This document shows, in pieces, positions 1 to 6,225 of a stretch of 7,837 nucleotides of DNA. The DNA comes from an uncultured Spirochaetaceae bacterium (GTDB taxonomy: Bacteria > Spirochaetota > Spirochaetia > Treponematales > Treponemataceae). The notes beneath the pieces are model-generated. The model ran no database searches and had not been told where the DNA came from. It was given only the letters and a program-made list of their open reading frames with translations. Each line of letters opens with the position of its first letter. Position 1 is the first letter of the stretch. The position numbers and the translations under genes are program-made. The DNA is taken from positions 1 to 7,837 of the forward strand of contig CALNCH010000198.1 in NCBI GenBank assembly GCA_937875245.1. The letters run 5' to 3'.

Positions 1-1374
1 ATTGATGATTATATTCCCTATCGTGCAAAAGAAATATTACAAAGTTATTATCAAATCTTAGGGGGAGAAGAACCATTATTAGAACCTGAACTTTTTAAAG
101 GAAGTAACGTTTTTTATGGGTATTATGCCCCGGGTTTATTTGATATTTGTTCTACTCCTGTATCCCAAGTGTACCCTGGAGTAGGTGTACATTTAACCTT
201 ATTAGATACTGTTTTAAATGGGGATTTTATACGTAAAGTACCTGTTTGGTTGACTCTTATTTTTTTAGCCTTTGTATCCTGCTTAGGCTCCGGTGTTGTT
301 GTATTAGGAGATTCTTTGTCAAACAAACAAGGAATCCTAGTTACAAGTATTTTTTTTGTGGTTATATTGGCAATTTTAATACTAATTCCCTATCTTGTTT
401 TTATTCCGGGATGGTGGCTTCCTTTTGTAGCTCCGTTAACATGTTACGGTCTTAGCTTTTCAGTATCACTTCTTATCAGTTATGAAACAGAGGGAAAACA
501 GAAAAAGTACTTGAAGACGGCTTTTAGGCAATATTTAAGCCCTGAAGTTATTGAAGAATTGATAGCTAATCCTGACAGGTTAAAATTAGGTGGAGAACGT
601 CGAGAAATAAGTATTTATTTTTCTGATTTACAAGGCTTTACCAGTATTTCAGAAAAATTGTCTCCAGAAGATCTTACTGGATTGTTAAATGAATATCTTT
701 CAGAAATGAGTGATATTATTTTACAATATGGTGGCACTATTGATAAATATGAAGGGGACGCAATTATTGCTTTTTGGAACGCCCCTACAACTCAAGAAAA
801 CCATAGCTTCCGAGCCTTAGAAGCGGCTGTTGTATGTCAGCAACGGCTTGCAGAGATGCGTGGAAAATTAGCTATTAAAGCAGGTTGTCCAATGTATATG
901 AGAATTGGATTAAATACCGGAACAGCTGTTGTTGGAAACATGGGTTCTCGAAATCGATTTGATTATACAATGCTTGGAGATGCAGTAAATTTGGCAGCAC
1001 GGTTAGAAGGTTTGAACAAACAATTTGGTACGTATATCATGTGTACAAAAGCCACAAAAGAAGGGGCCGAAAAATATGGTACTTCTTTGAAATTTAGAGA
1101 ATTAGCCGAAGTTACCGTAGTAGGTAAAAAAGAAGCAATTACTATTTTTGAACCAATGACAAGTATGGAATATGAAAAGCGAAAAGATGATATTGATATT
1201 TTTGAAAAGGGCTTATTCGCTTTTAGAGACGGGGAATTTGCTGATGCAATATCTTTGTTTACCGGTATTGCTTCTCGAGATCCTGTTGCAGAAAAATATA
1301 TTGAAAAATGCCAGAAATTAGAGTCAAATCCTCCAGAAAACTGGGATGGTATTTGGAAATCTACTGAGAAATAA
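1..1374 (+). CDS. CHASE2-domain class III adenylate cyclase, 5'-truncated
   Basis: Makes a cyclic nucleotide, most likely cAMP from ATP, at the inner membrane. The frame is open from the first base, so the start lies upstream; 457 residues are visible. Residues 1-75 are the end of a CHASE2 sensor, with the typical TPVSQVYPGVGVH stretch at 52-64. Three hydrophobic segments follow (about 81-103, 111-134, 138-160), then a linker and the catalytic domain (about 200-385). The metal-binding aspartates are D209 (YFSDLQGFT) and D253 (YEGDAI). K249 and T323 are at the base-selecting positions and fit adenine, as in class IIIb cyclases. N330 and R334 (VNLAARLE) are at the transition-state positions, so the domain looks active. 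Residues 390-457 form a short helical, TPR-like tail ending in a WDGIW stretch. The 3' end overlaps the opposing transglycosylase gene by 14 bp. The signal sensed by CHASE2 is unknown. Guanylate cyclase activity is less likely given K249. Confidence 0.93.
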   Translation: MDDYIPYRAKEILQSYYQILGGEEPLLEPELFKGSNVFYGYYAPGLFDICSTPVSQVYPGVGVHLTLLDTVLNGDFIRKVPVWLTLIFLAFVSCLGSGVVVLGDSLSNKQGILVTSIFFVVILAILILIPYLVFIPGWWLPFVAPLTCYGLSFSVSLLISYETEGKQKKYLKTAFRQYLSPEVIEELIANPDRLKLGGERREISIYFSDLQGFTSISEKLSPEDLTGLLNEYLSEMSDIILQYGGTIDKYEGDAIIAFWNAPTTQENHSFRALEAAVVCQQRLAEMRGKLAIKAGCPMYMRIGLNTGTAVVGNMGSRNRFDYTMLGDAVNLAARLEGLNKQFGTYIMCTKATKEGAEKYGTSLKFRELAEVTVVGKKEAITIFEPMTSMEYEKRKDDIDIFEKGLFAFRDGEFADAISLFTGIASRDPVAEKYIEKCQKLESNPPENWDGIWKSTEK

Positions 1375-3382
1375 TCTCACGAACAATATCGTGGGTGTTT
1401 TTTTCATAGTACAAGCCACCATACATTGCCGCCGCTGATAATACTTTTTTACCGTATTCTCTTGTTTCTTCGTAGGGAATAACTTCCAAAAGCAAATCAT
1501 GGGGAAGTTCTGGGTTAGCAGAAACCCAGCGTCTTACTCTGGTGATTCCTCCATTATAGGATAATAGTGCAAGGATAACAGAATTATCTAATCGGCTTAT
1601 TAATTCAGCTAAATAAAAGGCCCCAAAGCGAATATTTGTGCTAGGATCAAAAACATCATAGTCATTTATCTTTAGTTTTCGGGCAATATCACTGGCAGTA
1701 CTGTCCATTAACTGGGTAAGTCCCTTTGCATTAGCCACAGAAAATACATCATGATCAAAAAAACTTTCTGTTCTAATAAGCCCATATAAAATATATTCTG
1801 AAAGATTAAATTCTTCACAGAATTGGGTTATTAACTCCTTATAATATTGTGGATAAACAAGGGAAATTTGGGCTTTATCCGCTAAGGTTATATTGTTCCC
1901 AATTGTAAAGGATGCGACTCGTACTGCTTGAGGATACCAGTTTTCTGTTACGCTTTTGGATTTTTCAGCAAAAGTTTTAGAGAGTTTTGCTCCTGCTTCA
2001 AGAGAAAAGTTTTGTCTATAATCGTAAAATAAGGAATAGCCTTCTGTATAATACTCTTTCTCTATGTAATCTTGAGCCAAAGTCTCTACTTCTGGCTTAG
2101 AAACAATTGAATCCTTTGTTTTATTTTGTTGCCATTGAAAAAAGAGGGTATTAAAGTCGATATCAAGTCTTTCTGCCGCTAATAAGTGATAATAGGTGCT
2201 TCCATGTATTTGGTTTAGTACGGTTTCAAAAGCTTTTTGTGCTTCATCCCTTGACTTACCTTCTGGTATTTCTAATAACCCAGTCTCGAAAAGGCGGCCT
2301 ACAATATATCCATATTTTGATAATGTATATTCTGACCCATATTGTAAAAGCAATTTATATACATCGTAATAAGATTCATAATTTTTACCAGTAAGTAAGT
2401 CCATGGAAAGTTGATCAAAAAAATCATCAAACCATTCTCTATCTGTCCAAGTAGGGGCGTAATTTTCTAAGGCAGAAAGTACCCTATGTATAGAGACTTT
2501 TTTTAAAGTTGTAAGATAATACCAAAGAGCATTGTCATAGGTTTCCACTGAGGTGGCCTTTTCCATTGCTAAAAGAAAATTGTCTAAAGAAGAGGTAAAA
2601 TCAGATCTCTTATCATAACAACGGGCTGCATAAAAATAACCATAATAATTAGTATAATTTTCAAAGGCTGGGCCAAATTCTCCAGGATTTTTTGCTCCAT
2701 ACAAAACACTTTTTCCTGCATCTGAAATAAGTTGGGTTGTATTCAGTTGGTTAAAATCAATTGCTTGAGCGGCTTCTATATATTTTCTTTGGTATACTAG
2801 TATCCGAAAATTAATATTTTTTTGTAGCGTTTCAGAAATGATATTGTTATTACATGCATTTATATATAGTGGTTGATTAATAAAGTCTAAATGAAAAGCA
2901 GAAAGAGGATTATCTAAAAACCAAGAAGTTACTAAGTTTTCTATATCTTGTGTATTCATTTTTAACAAGGTTAGCAACACATATTCTTCTATCTCATTAT
3001 TTAGAATATTGGATGTCGGTGGAAAAAGGGTTAGTAATTCTTCAAAATCATTATTAATATATAAAGCTTTACACAGAAGTCCTTGTAGTTTTTCTGAGTT
3101 GGGTGTTTTTTTTAAAGTTTTTTCTATGGTTTTAATTCTGGTAGAAGAGGATTGCAATTCAAATAAGTGCTCTGCACATAATTCTTTGCTTACTACATTT
3201 GAAGATTTCAAGCCTTTTGTAAAATTTTTTTCTGCAAGAGAAAGCTCTCCTTTAGAAAGATACTCTAAACCTTTAAAATAATATTGGTTATCACCTTTTT
3301 TTGTATTGGTAGAGGCACAAGATAAGCATGACAAAAGGAAGGGAAGGCAGAGGAAAAATATGCTTTGTTTTTTCATTTGCAT
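1361..3382 (-). CDS. Slt-type lytic transglycosylase lipoprotein
   Basis: Predicted to cleave the MurNAc-GlcNAc bond of peptidoglycan non-hydrolytically in the periplasm, anchored by a lipid. The product has 673 residues. The N-terminus is a lipoprotein signal peptide with two candidate lipidated cysteines, C19 (after LLS) and C22 (after CLS); spirochaete lipoboxes are relaxed, so the site is uncertain. Residues about 30-510 are helical and TPR-like (for example 34-60), as in the superhelical part of Slt70. The SLT catalytic domain covers about 515-650: catalytic E539 in IRTES, GLTQLM at 554-559, DPSTNIRFGAFYLAEL at 579-594, YNGG at 609-612 and the C-terminal IPYEETREYGKKVL at 635-648. It is the second gene of an operon; its ATG overlaps the LysM-gene stop as TAATG. 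The second ATG (codon 3, at 3376) has AGG 8 nt upstream and may be the true start, because the first has AGG only 2 nt away. The 3' end overlaps the cyclase gene by 14 bp. Confidence 0.92.
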   Translation of the reverse strand: MQMKKQSIFFLCLPFLLSCLSCASTNTKKGDNQYYFKGLEYLSKGELSLAEKNFTKGLKSSNVVSKELCAEHLFELQSSSTRIKTIEKTLKKTPNSEKLQGLLCKALYINNDFEELLTLFPPTSNILNNEIEEYVLLTLLKMNTQDIENLVTSWFLDNPLSAFHLDFINQPLYINACNNNIISETLQKNINFRILVYQRKYIEAAQAIDFNQLNTTQLISDAGKSVLYGAKNPGEFGPAFENYTNYYGYFYAARCYDKRSDFTSSLDNFLLAMEKATSVETYDNALWYYLTTLKKVSIHRVLSALENYAPTWTDREWFDDFFDQLSMDLLTGKNYESYYDVYKLLLQYGSEYTLSKYGYIVGRLFETGLLEIPEGKSRDEAQKAFETVLNQIHGSTYYHLLAAERLDIDFNTLFFQWQQNKTKDSIVSKPEVETLAQDYIEKEYYTEGYSLFYDYRQNFSLEAGAKLSKTFAEKSKSVTENWYPQAVRVASFTIGNNITLADKAQISLVYPQYYKELITQFCEEFNLSEYILYGLIRTESFFDHDVFSVANAKGLTQLMDSTASDIARKLKINDYDVFDPSTNIRFGAFYLAELISRLDNSVILALLSYNGGITRVRRWVSANPELPHDLLLEVIPYEETREYGKKVLSAAAMYGGLYYEKNTHDIVREIISQ
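1376..1404 (+). terminator. Rho-independent terminator of the cyclase gene
   Basis: Two bases after the cyclase stop codon lies an inverted repeat, CTCACGA (1376-1382) and TCGTGGG (1389-1395), with a 6-nt ACAATA loop. The stem has seven pairs including one U-G wobble. TG and seven T residues follow (1396-1404). The shape and spacing are those of an intrinsic terminator working in the plus direction only, since no T-run follows on the minus strand. The element lies inside the last codons of the opposing transglycosylase gene, where the T-run is read as Lys-Asn codons. Confidence 0.7.
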
Positions 3383-4758
3383 TACCTAGCTGGTATCGAG
3401 ATGTACGTTCCTGCAATAATATAATCAGGATTTTTAATATTATTGGCATTAGAAATTACATGATACAACCAAGGGTTTCGGTAGTAGGTTGCAGATAAAT
3501 CCCACAGTGTATCACCCCATTTAATAAGGTAACGAACATCAGCGGGTTTTACTGGTTCTACAGCCTGAGCGGGAGGTTCAGGAATTACCACAGGTTCTTC
3601 TGCAATAATAATTATATTTTCTTCTTTTGTAATTACAGTGTTTTCAGGGACTGGTTCGAGAGCAATAGGTGGCTCTACCGTAACAATATTTTCATCAACA
3701 ATTTGAGTCAGAGGAACATCTTGTTTTGGGAAAAACAAAAAGATTGCTATTACTGCTAATGTACAAAGAATTGCACAAATAATTGATATAATCATAGGGA
3801 GAAGTCCCTTTCTTTCAGTTTTAGTAATATATTCCTCACTTATATCTGGATCATATACGGGTGGAATGTAAGACGTACTATTCGTAGAAGCCTTAGTGTC
3901 TTCATTTTCAAAATCAGGGATAGAATCAAAAGAAAAAGAATCATCGGCAAAAGAAGTAGAGGAAACTGGGGTTTCCCCAAAGTCAGGCATATCAAAGGTG
4001 GTATCTGGAGTATCGGGTGAGTCTGTTTCAAAGTCAGGCATATCAAAGGCGGTATCTGGAGTGTCAGGTGAGTCTGTTTCAAAGTCAGGCATGTCAAAGG
4101 CGGTATCTGGAGTATCAGGTGAGTCTGTTTCAAAATCAGGCATATCAAAGGTGGTATCCGTAGTGTCAGTTGAATTTGTTTCAAAATCAGACATATCAAA
4201 AGGATTTGCCTCTGTATTGCTAGAGTCCTCTGCCTTTAAGTCGAAGCCAGATAATGCGGCTGATTCCATATCAAAATCAGGAATTGCCTCGCTTTCATCA
4301 AGTTCATCTGGGGTAAGGTCAAAATCTGCATTATCTTCACCATCAACAGCAAATTCATCAGTATTAAAATCTGATACATCTTCTGATAAGGTAAAGTCTG
4401 GTTCTGCTTTTATATCTAGTTCGGACAAAGTTACCAGGGATACTGTTGTATCTGATTTGTTACCAGTTTCAGGATCACTTACCTCGGCTGTAAGAACATT
4501 ATTCTCATCTATAGTAATATGTAGGGGTAAAGAATGTTCTTCTTTTGGATGGGGAAGTAAATTTTCAATGAGCAAAGTATCAACATATTCGGGTTCTCCA
4601 GACTTATCGGCTGGCATTTTGTATAAATTAACTTGGACAGTAGTTTGATCATCACGAACTGTAGTTAACTCAAGAGCCTTAGTCTCTGGGTTTCCTTCTT
4701 GTAAAAGAGGATAAAAAGAACCATCTGCCTGCTTTATACCAATAATGTCATTGCTCAT
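3382..4758 (-). CDS. Single-pass membrane protein: Hsp70-SBD-like domain, acidic repeats, TM, LysM
   Basis: A 458-residue protein expected to bind peptidoglycan through its C-terminus. Residues 1-107 resemble the substrate-binding beta-sandwich of DnaK: DDQTTVQVNLYK, then IENLLPHP in place of L-x-G-I-x-PAPRG, then ITIDENNVLTAEVSDPETG in place of FDIDANGIL-VSAKDKxTG. Residues about 108-310 are low-complexity and rich in Asp, Ser and Thr, with near-identical 17-residue FDMPDFETDSPDTPDT-type repeats at about 187-260. KTERKG (312-317) precedes a membrane helix at about 319-344, so the positive-inside rule puts the N-terminus in the cytoplasm. A Pro/Glu-rich stalk (about 350-405) leads to one LysM domain (409-457, with IKWGDTLWDLS, NANNIKNPD and the IPAR end). 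No signal peptide is seen. It is the first gene of the operon with the transglycosylase, with AGGAG 6 nt before the ATG. The LysM call is firm. The Hsp70-like call rests on visual alignment. The overall function is unknown. Confidence 0.9.
   Translation of the reverse strand: MSNDIIGIKQADGSFYPLLQEGNPETKALELTTVRDDQTTVQVNLYKMPADKSGEPEYVDTLLIENLLPHPKEEHSLPLHITIDENNVLTAEVSDPETGNKSDTTVSLVTLSELDIKAEPDFTLSEDVSDFNTDEFAVDGEDNADFDLTPDELDESEAIPDFDMESAALSGFDLKAEDSSNTEANPFDMSDFETNSTDTTDTTFDMPDFETDSPDTPDTAFDMPDFETDSPDTPDTAFDMPDFETDSPDTPDTTFDMPDFGETPVSSTSFADDSFSFDSIPDFENEDTKASTNSTSYIPPVYDPDISEEYITKTERKGLLPMIISIICAILCTLAVIAIFLFFPKQDVPLTQIVDENIVTVEPPIALEPVPENTVITKEENIIIIAEEPVVIPEPPAQAVEPVKPADVRYLIKWGDTLWDLSATYYRNPWLYHVISNANNIKNPDYIIAGTYISIPAR
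3979..4203 (-). repeat. 51-bp in-frame tandem repeat, four copies plus a partial fifth
   Basis: Copies lie at 3979-4029, 4030-4080, 4081-4131 and 4132-4182, with a partial copy at 4183-4203. Copies 1-3 differ from each other at only two or three positions, while copy 4 differs from copy 3 at nine. The unit is exactly 17 codons, so copy-number change keeps the frame. Each unit encodes an FDMPDF-type acidic segment in the cytoplasmic linker of the LysM protein. The repeats also keep other frames open on both strands, which produces spurious ORFs here. Confidence 0.95.
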
Positions 4759-4764
4759 ATATTA

Positions 4765-4769
4765 CTCCT
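4765..4769 (-). promoter_or_regulatory. Ribosome binding site of the LysM gene
   Basis: AGGAG on the minus strand ends 6 nt before the ATG at 4758. This is a standard Shine-Dalgarno spacing and fixes the start of the LysM protein. Confidence 0.8.
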
Positions 4770-4774
4770 AATAA

Positions 4775-4803
4775 ATGTTAGTATGGTTGTTCGTTCTTGT
4801 CAA
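4775..4803 (-). promoter_or_regulatory. Sigma-70-type promoter of the LysM-transglycosylase operon
   Basis: Reading the minus strand, TTGACA (4803-4798) is a perfect -35 box. A 17-nt spacer and then TAACAT (4780-4775) follow, which matches the -10 consensus at four of six positions. Transcription would start near 4768, giving a leader of only about 10 nt that begins within the AGGAG site. The box is inferred from sequence alone. Confidence 0.55.
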
Positions 4804-4824
4804 CGGCTTTCAGTTTAGTATTTC

Positions 4825-4853
4825 TTGACACTACAAATAAAGGAAGGCATAAT
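4825..4853 (+). promoter_or_regulatory. Sigma-70-type promoter of the TPR gene, possibly giving a leaderless mRNA
   Basis: TTGACA (4825-4830) is a perfect -35 box. After exactly 17 nt comes CATAAT (4848-4853), five of six matches to TATAAT. The expected transcription start, about 7 nt on, falls at 4860-4861, on or next to the ATG of the TPR gene. The AGGAAGG at 4841-4847 would then lie in the promoter spacer and not be transcribed. It would serve as a ribosome binding site only for a transcript starting further upstream, and its 13-nt spacing to the ATG is long. Confidence 0.55.
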
Positions 4854-4860
4854 AATAGCC

Positions 4861-6225
4861 ATGTATTCCTTATTCCCTATTTTAATTGCAGTAGCTGTTG
4901 TTACTGGCTTTATTTCAATTTTAGCAATAATCTCAAGCAAAAAGCCAAAGAATCGGACTGGTAGTAAAAAGCAAAAAAGTCGTCAAGTTATAATTCGAGA
5001 TGCAACTAAAAGGCTTTCTCAAGATCCCCACAGTACCGCAGGATTAATTCCTTTATCTGATTTATATTTTCGAGAACACCGTTGGGATAAGGCTATGCCA
5101 TTACTAGACACCTTAATGAATATATCTGCTGCTCATGCAGATATTAATTTAGCAGAAACAGCTTTGCGTTTGGGAATATGTGCAGTAAAGTTACAGAAAA
5201 CACCAGAAGCATTACAGGCTCTTGCTCAAGCACGAAAAATAGATCCAGATGGATATGAAGTAAATTTTTATTTGGGGCAAGCTTTTTATCTTAATAATGA
5301 ATTTGAAAAAGCAGTACCTTTTCTGAAAAAAGCGTTGTTAGCTAATAGAGAATTAATTGAAGCCTATGAATTTTTAGGATTGTCTTTGTATAAGAGTCGT
5401 TCTTTTAATGAATCTTTAGCATATCTTAAAAAAGCCTTAGATGCTAATCCTGAAAGCAAAGAGTTGCTCTTTTCTATGGCAGATGCAATGAATGAAAGTG
5501 GTCATGGTGACAGAGCGTTAAAAGTATTTATGCACTTACGGCCCGATCCCCAATTTGGTGCAAAATCTTGTTTGGCTGCTGGTACTATTCATCAGAATTT
5601 AAATCAAATTGAAAAAGCTGTTGCAGATTTTGAAATAGGATTGCGTCATCAGGACACTCCGGTAGATATAGCTACTAATATTAGATATAAATTGGCCCAA
5701 TGCTATTTAAATATGGGAAATATGGCACAGGCTCTTTCTTTGTTCAAAGAAATTCAGGTAACTGTACCAAACTACAAAGATGTTCCTAGTTTAATTAATC
5801 GATACCAGGAATTAAATCAAAATAAGAATCTGCAAACCTATTTAATTTCAGGAAACAGTGATTTTATATCCTTGTGCCGAAAAATTGTTAGTGTGTATTT
5901 TGGAAAAGCCAATGTAAAGATTATAGCTATTGAGGCTCAACAAGACATGGCTGAAGTACAGACAGAAATTGAAACTGCTAAATGGGAAGATACAGTAGTA
6001 TTCCGTTTTTATAGAAATACTGGTTCTACAGGAGAACTCCATATTCGAGATTTCCATGGAAAAATTAGGGATTTAAAAGCTGGAAGAGGAATTTGTTTTA
6101 CTGCCGGTACTTATTCAGAGGATGCCCGAAAATTTATAGATGGCCGACCTATCGATTTAATCGAAAAGCCGGGTCTAATAAAAATACTTTCAAAAGTTGA
6201 TTCTATTTCTATACTCCCGATGTAG
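4861..6225 (+). CDS. Membrane-anchored TPR protein with degenerate Mrr-like C-terminal domain
   Basis: A 454-residue protein of unknown exact role, probably a cytoplasmic-face scaffold. Residues 1-25 form one hydrophobic helix followed by a strongly basic stretch (27-51, many Lys/Arg), so it is likely N-out with a cytoplasmic body. TPR repeats run from about 58 to 315; clear ones are near 135-166 (YLGQAFYLNNEFEKAVPFLKKAL), 169-200 and 274-305. Residues 333-446 resemble the Mrr/restriction-endonuclease-like fold, best seen in GRGICFTAGTYSEDARKF and IDLIEKPGLIKIL. The strand that normally carries the catalytic Q/E-x-K reads VVFRFYR (379-385), so nuclease activity is unlikely. ATG 4861 was chosen as start: the upstream in-frame TTG at 4825 coincides with a -35 box and has no ribosome binding site. 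The gene is divergent from the LysM operon and overlaps rsmG by 17 bp at the 3' end. Confidence 0.88.
   Translation: MYSLFPILIAVAVVTGFISILAIISSKKPKNRTGSKKQKSRQVIIRDATKRLSQDPHSTAGLIPLSDLYFREHRWDKAMPLLDTLMNISAAHADINLAETALRLGICAVKLQKTPEALQALAQARKIDPDGYEVNFYLGQAFYLNNEFEKAVPFLKKALLANRELIEAYEFLGLSLYKSRSFNESLAYLKKALDANPESKELLFSMADAMNESGHGDRALKVFMHLRPDPQFGAKSCLAAGTIHQNLNQIEKAVADFEIGLRHQDTPVDIATNIRYKLAQCYLNMGNMAQALSLFKEIQVTVPNYKDVPSLINRYQELNQNKNLQTYLISGNSDFISLCRKIVSVYFGKANVKIIAIEAQQDMAEVQTEIETAKWEDTVVFRFYRNTGSTGELHIRDFHGKIRDLKAGRGICFTAGTYSEDARKFIDGRPIDLIEKPGLIKILSKVDSISILPM

Noticed and set aside
1333..1344. CCAGAAAACTGG inverted repeat near the end of the cyclase gene as a minus-strand terminator
   Set aside because: A four-pair stem with no T-run after it on the minus strand.
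169..1374. GTG at 169 as the start of the cyclase gene
   Set aside because: The frame is open back to base 1 and the upstream codons encode normal CHASE2 sequence (STPVSQV before YPGVGVH), so this GTG is an internal Val.
3840..4199. 119-codon minus-strand frame within the LysM gene
   Set aside because: An out-of-phase, Leu/Pro-rich reading of the same tandem repeat, with no support of its own.
3979..4203. Regular repeats as a CRISPR array
   Set aside because: The repeats are directly adjacent with no unique spacers, and they are in-frame coding sequence.
3896..4648. 250-codon plus-strand frame opposite the LysM gene
   Set aside because: It is a Ser/Val-rich shadow kept open by the 51-bp repeat and the biased codons of the acidic region. 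It has no recognisable domain, and the opposite strand has a clear LysM protein.
4825..4860. TTG at 4825 as the start of the TPR protein
   Set aside because: It coincides with a perfect -35 box, has no ribosome binding site, and would add a 12-residue tail before a normal Met-led hydrophobic anchor.
6186..6197. Hairpin ACTTTTGAAAGT followed by ATTTTTATT as an rsmG terminator on the minus strand
   Set aside because: The stem is only four A/T-rich pairs with a tetraloop, too weak to call, although its position after the rsmG stop is suitable.
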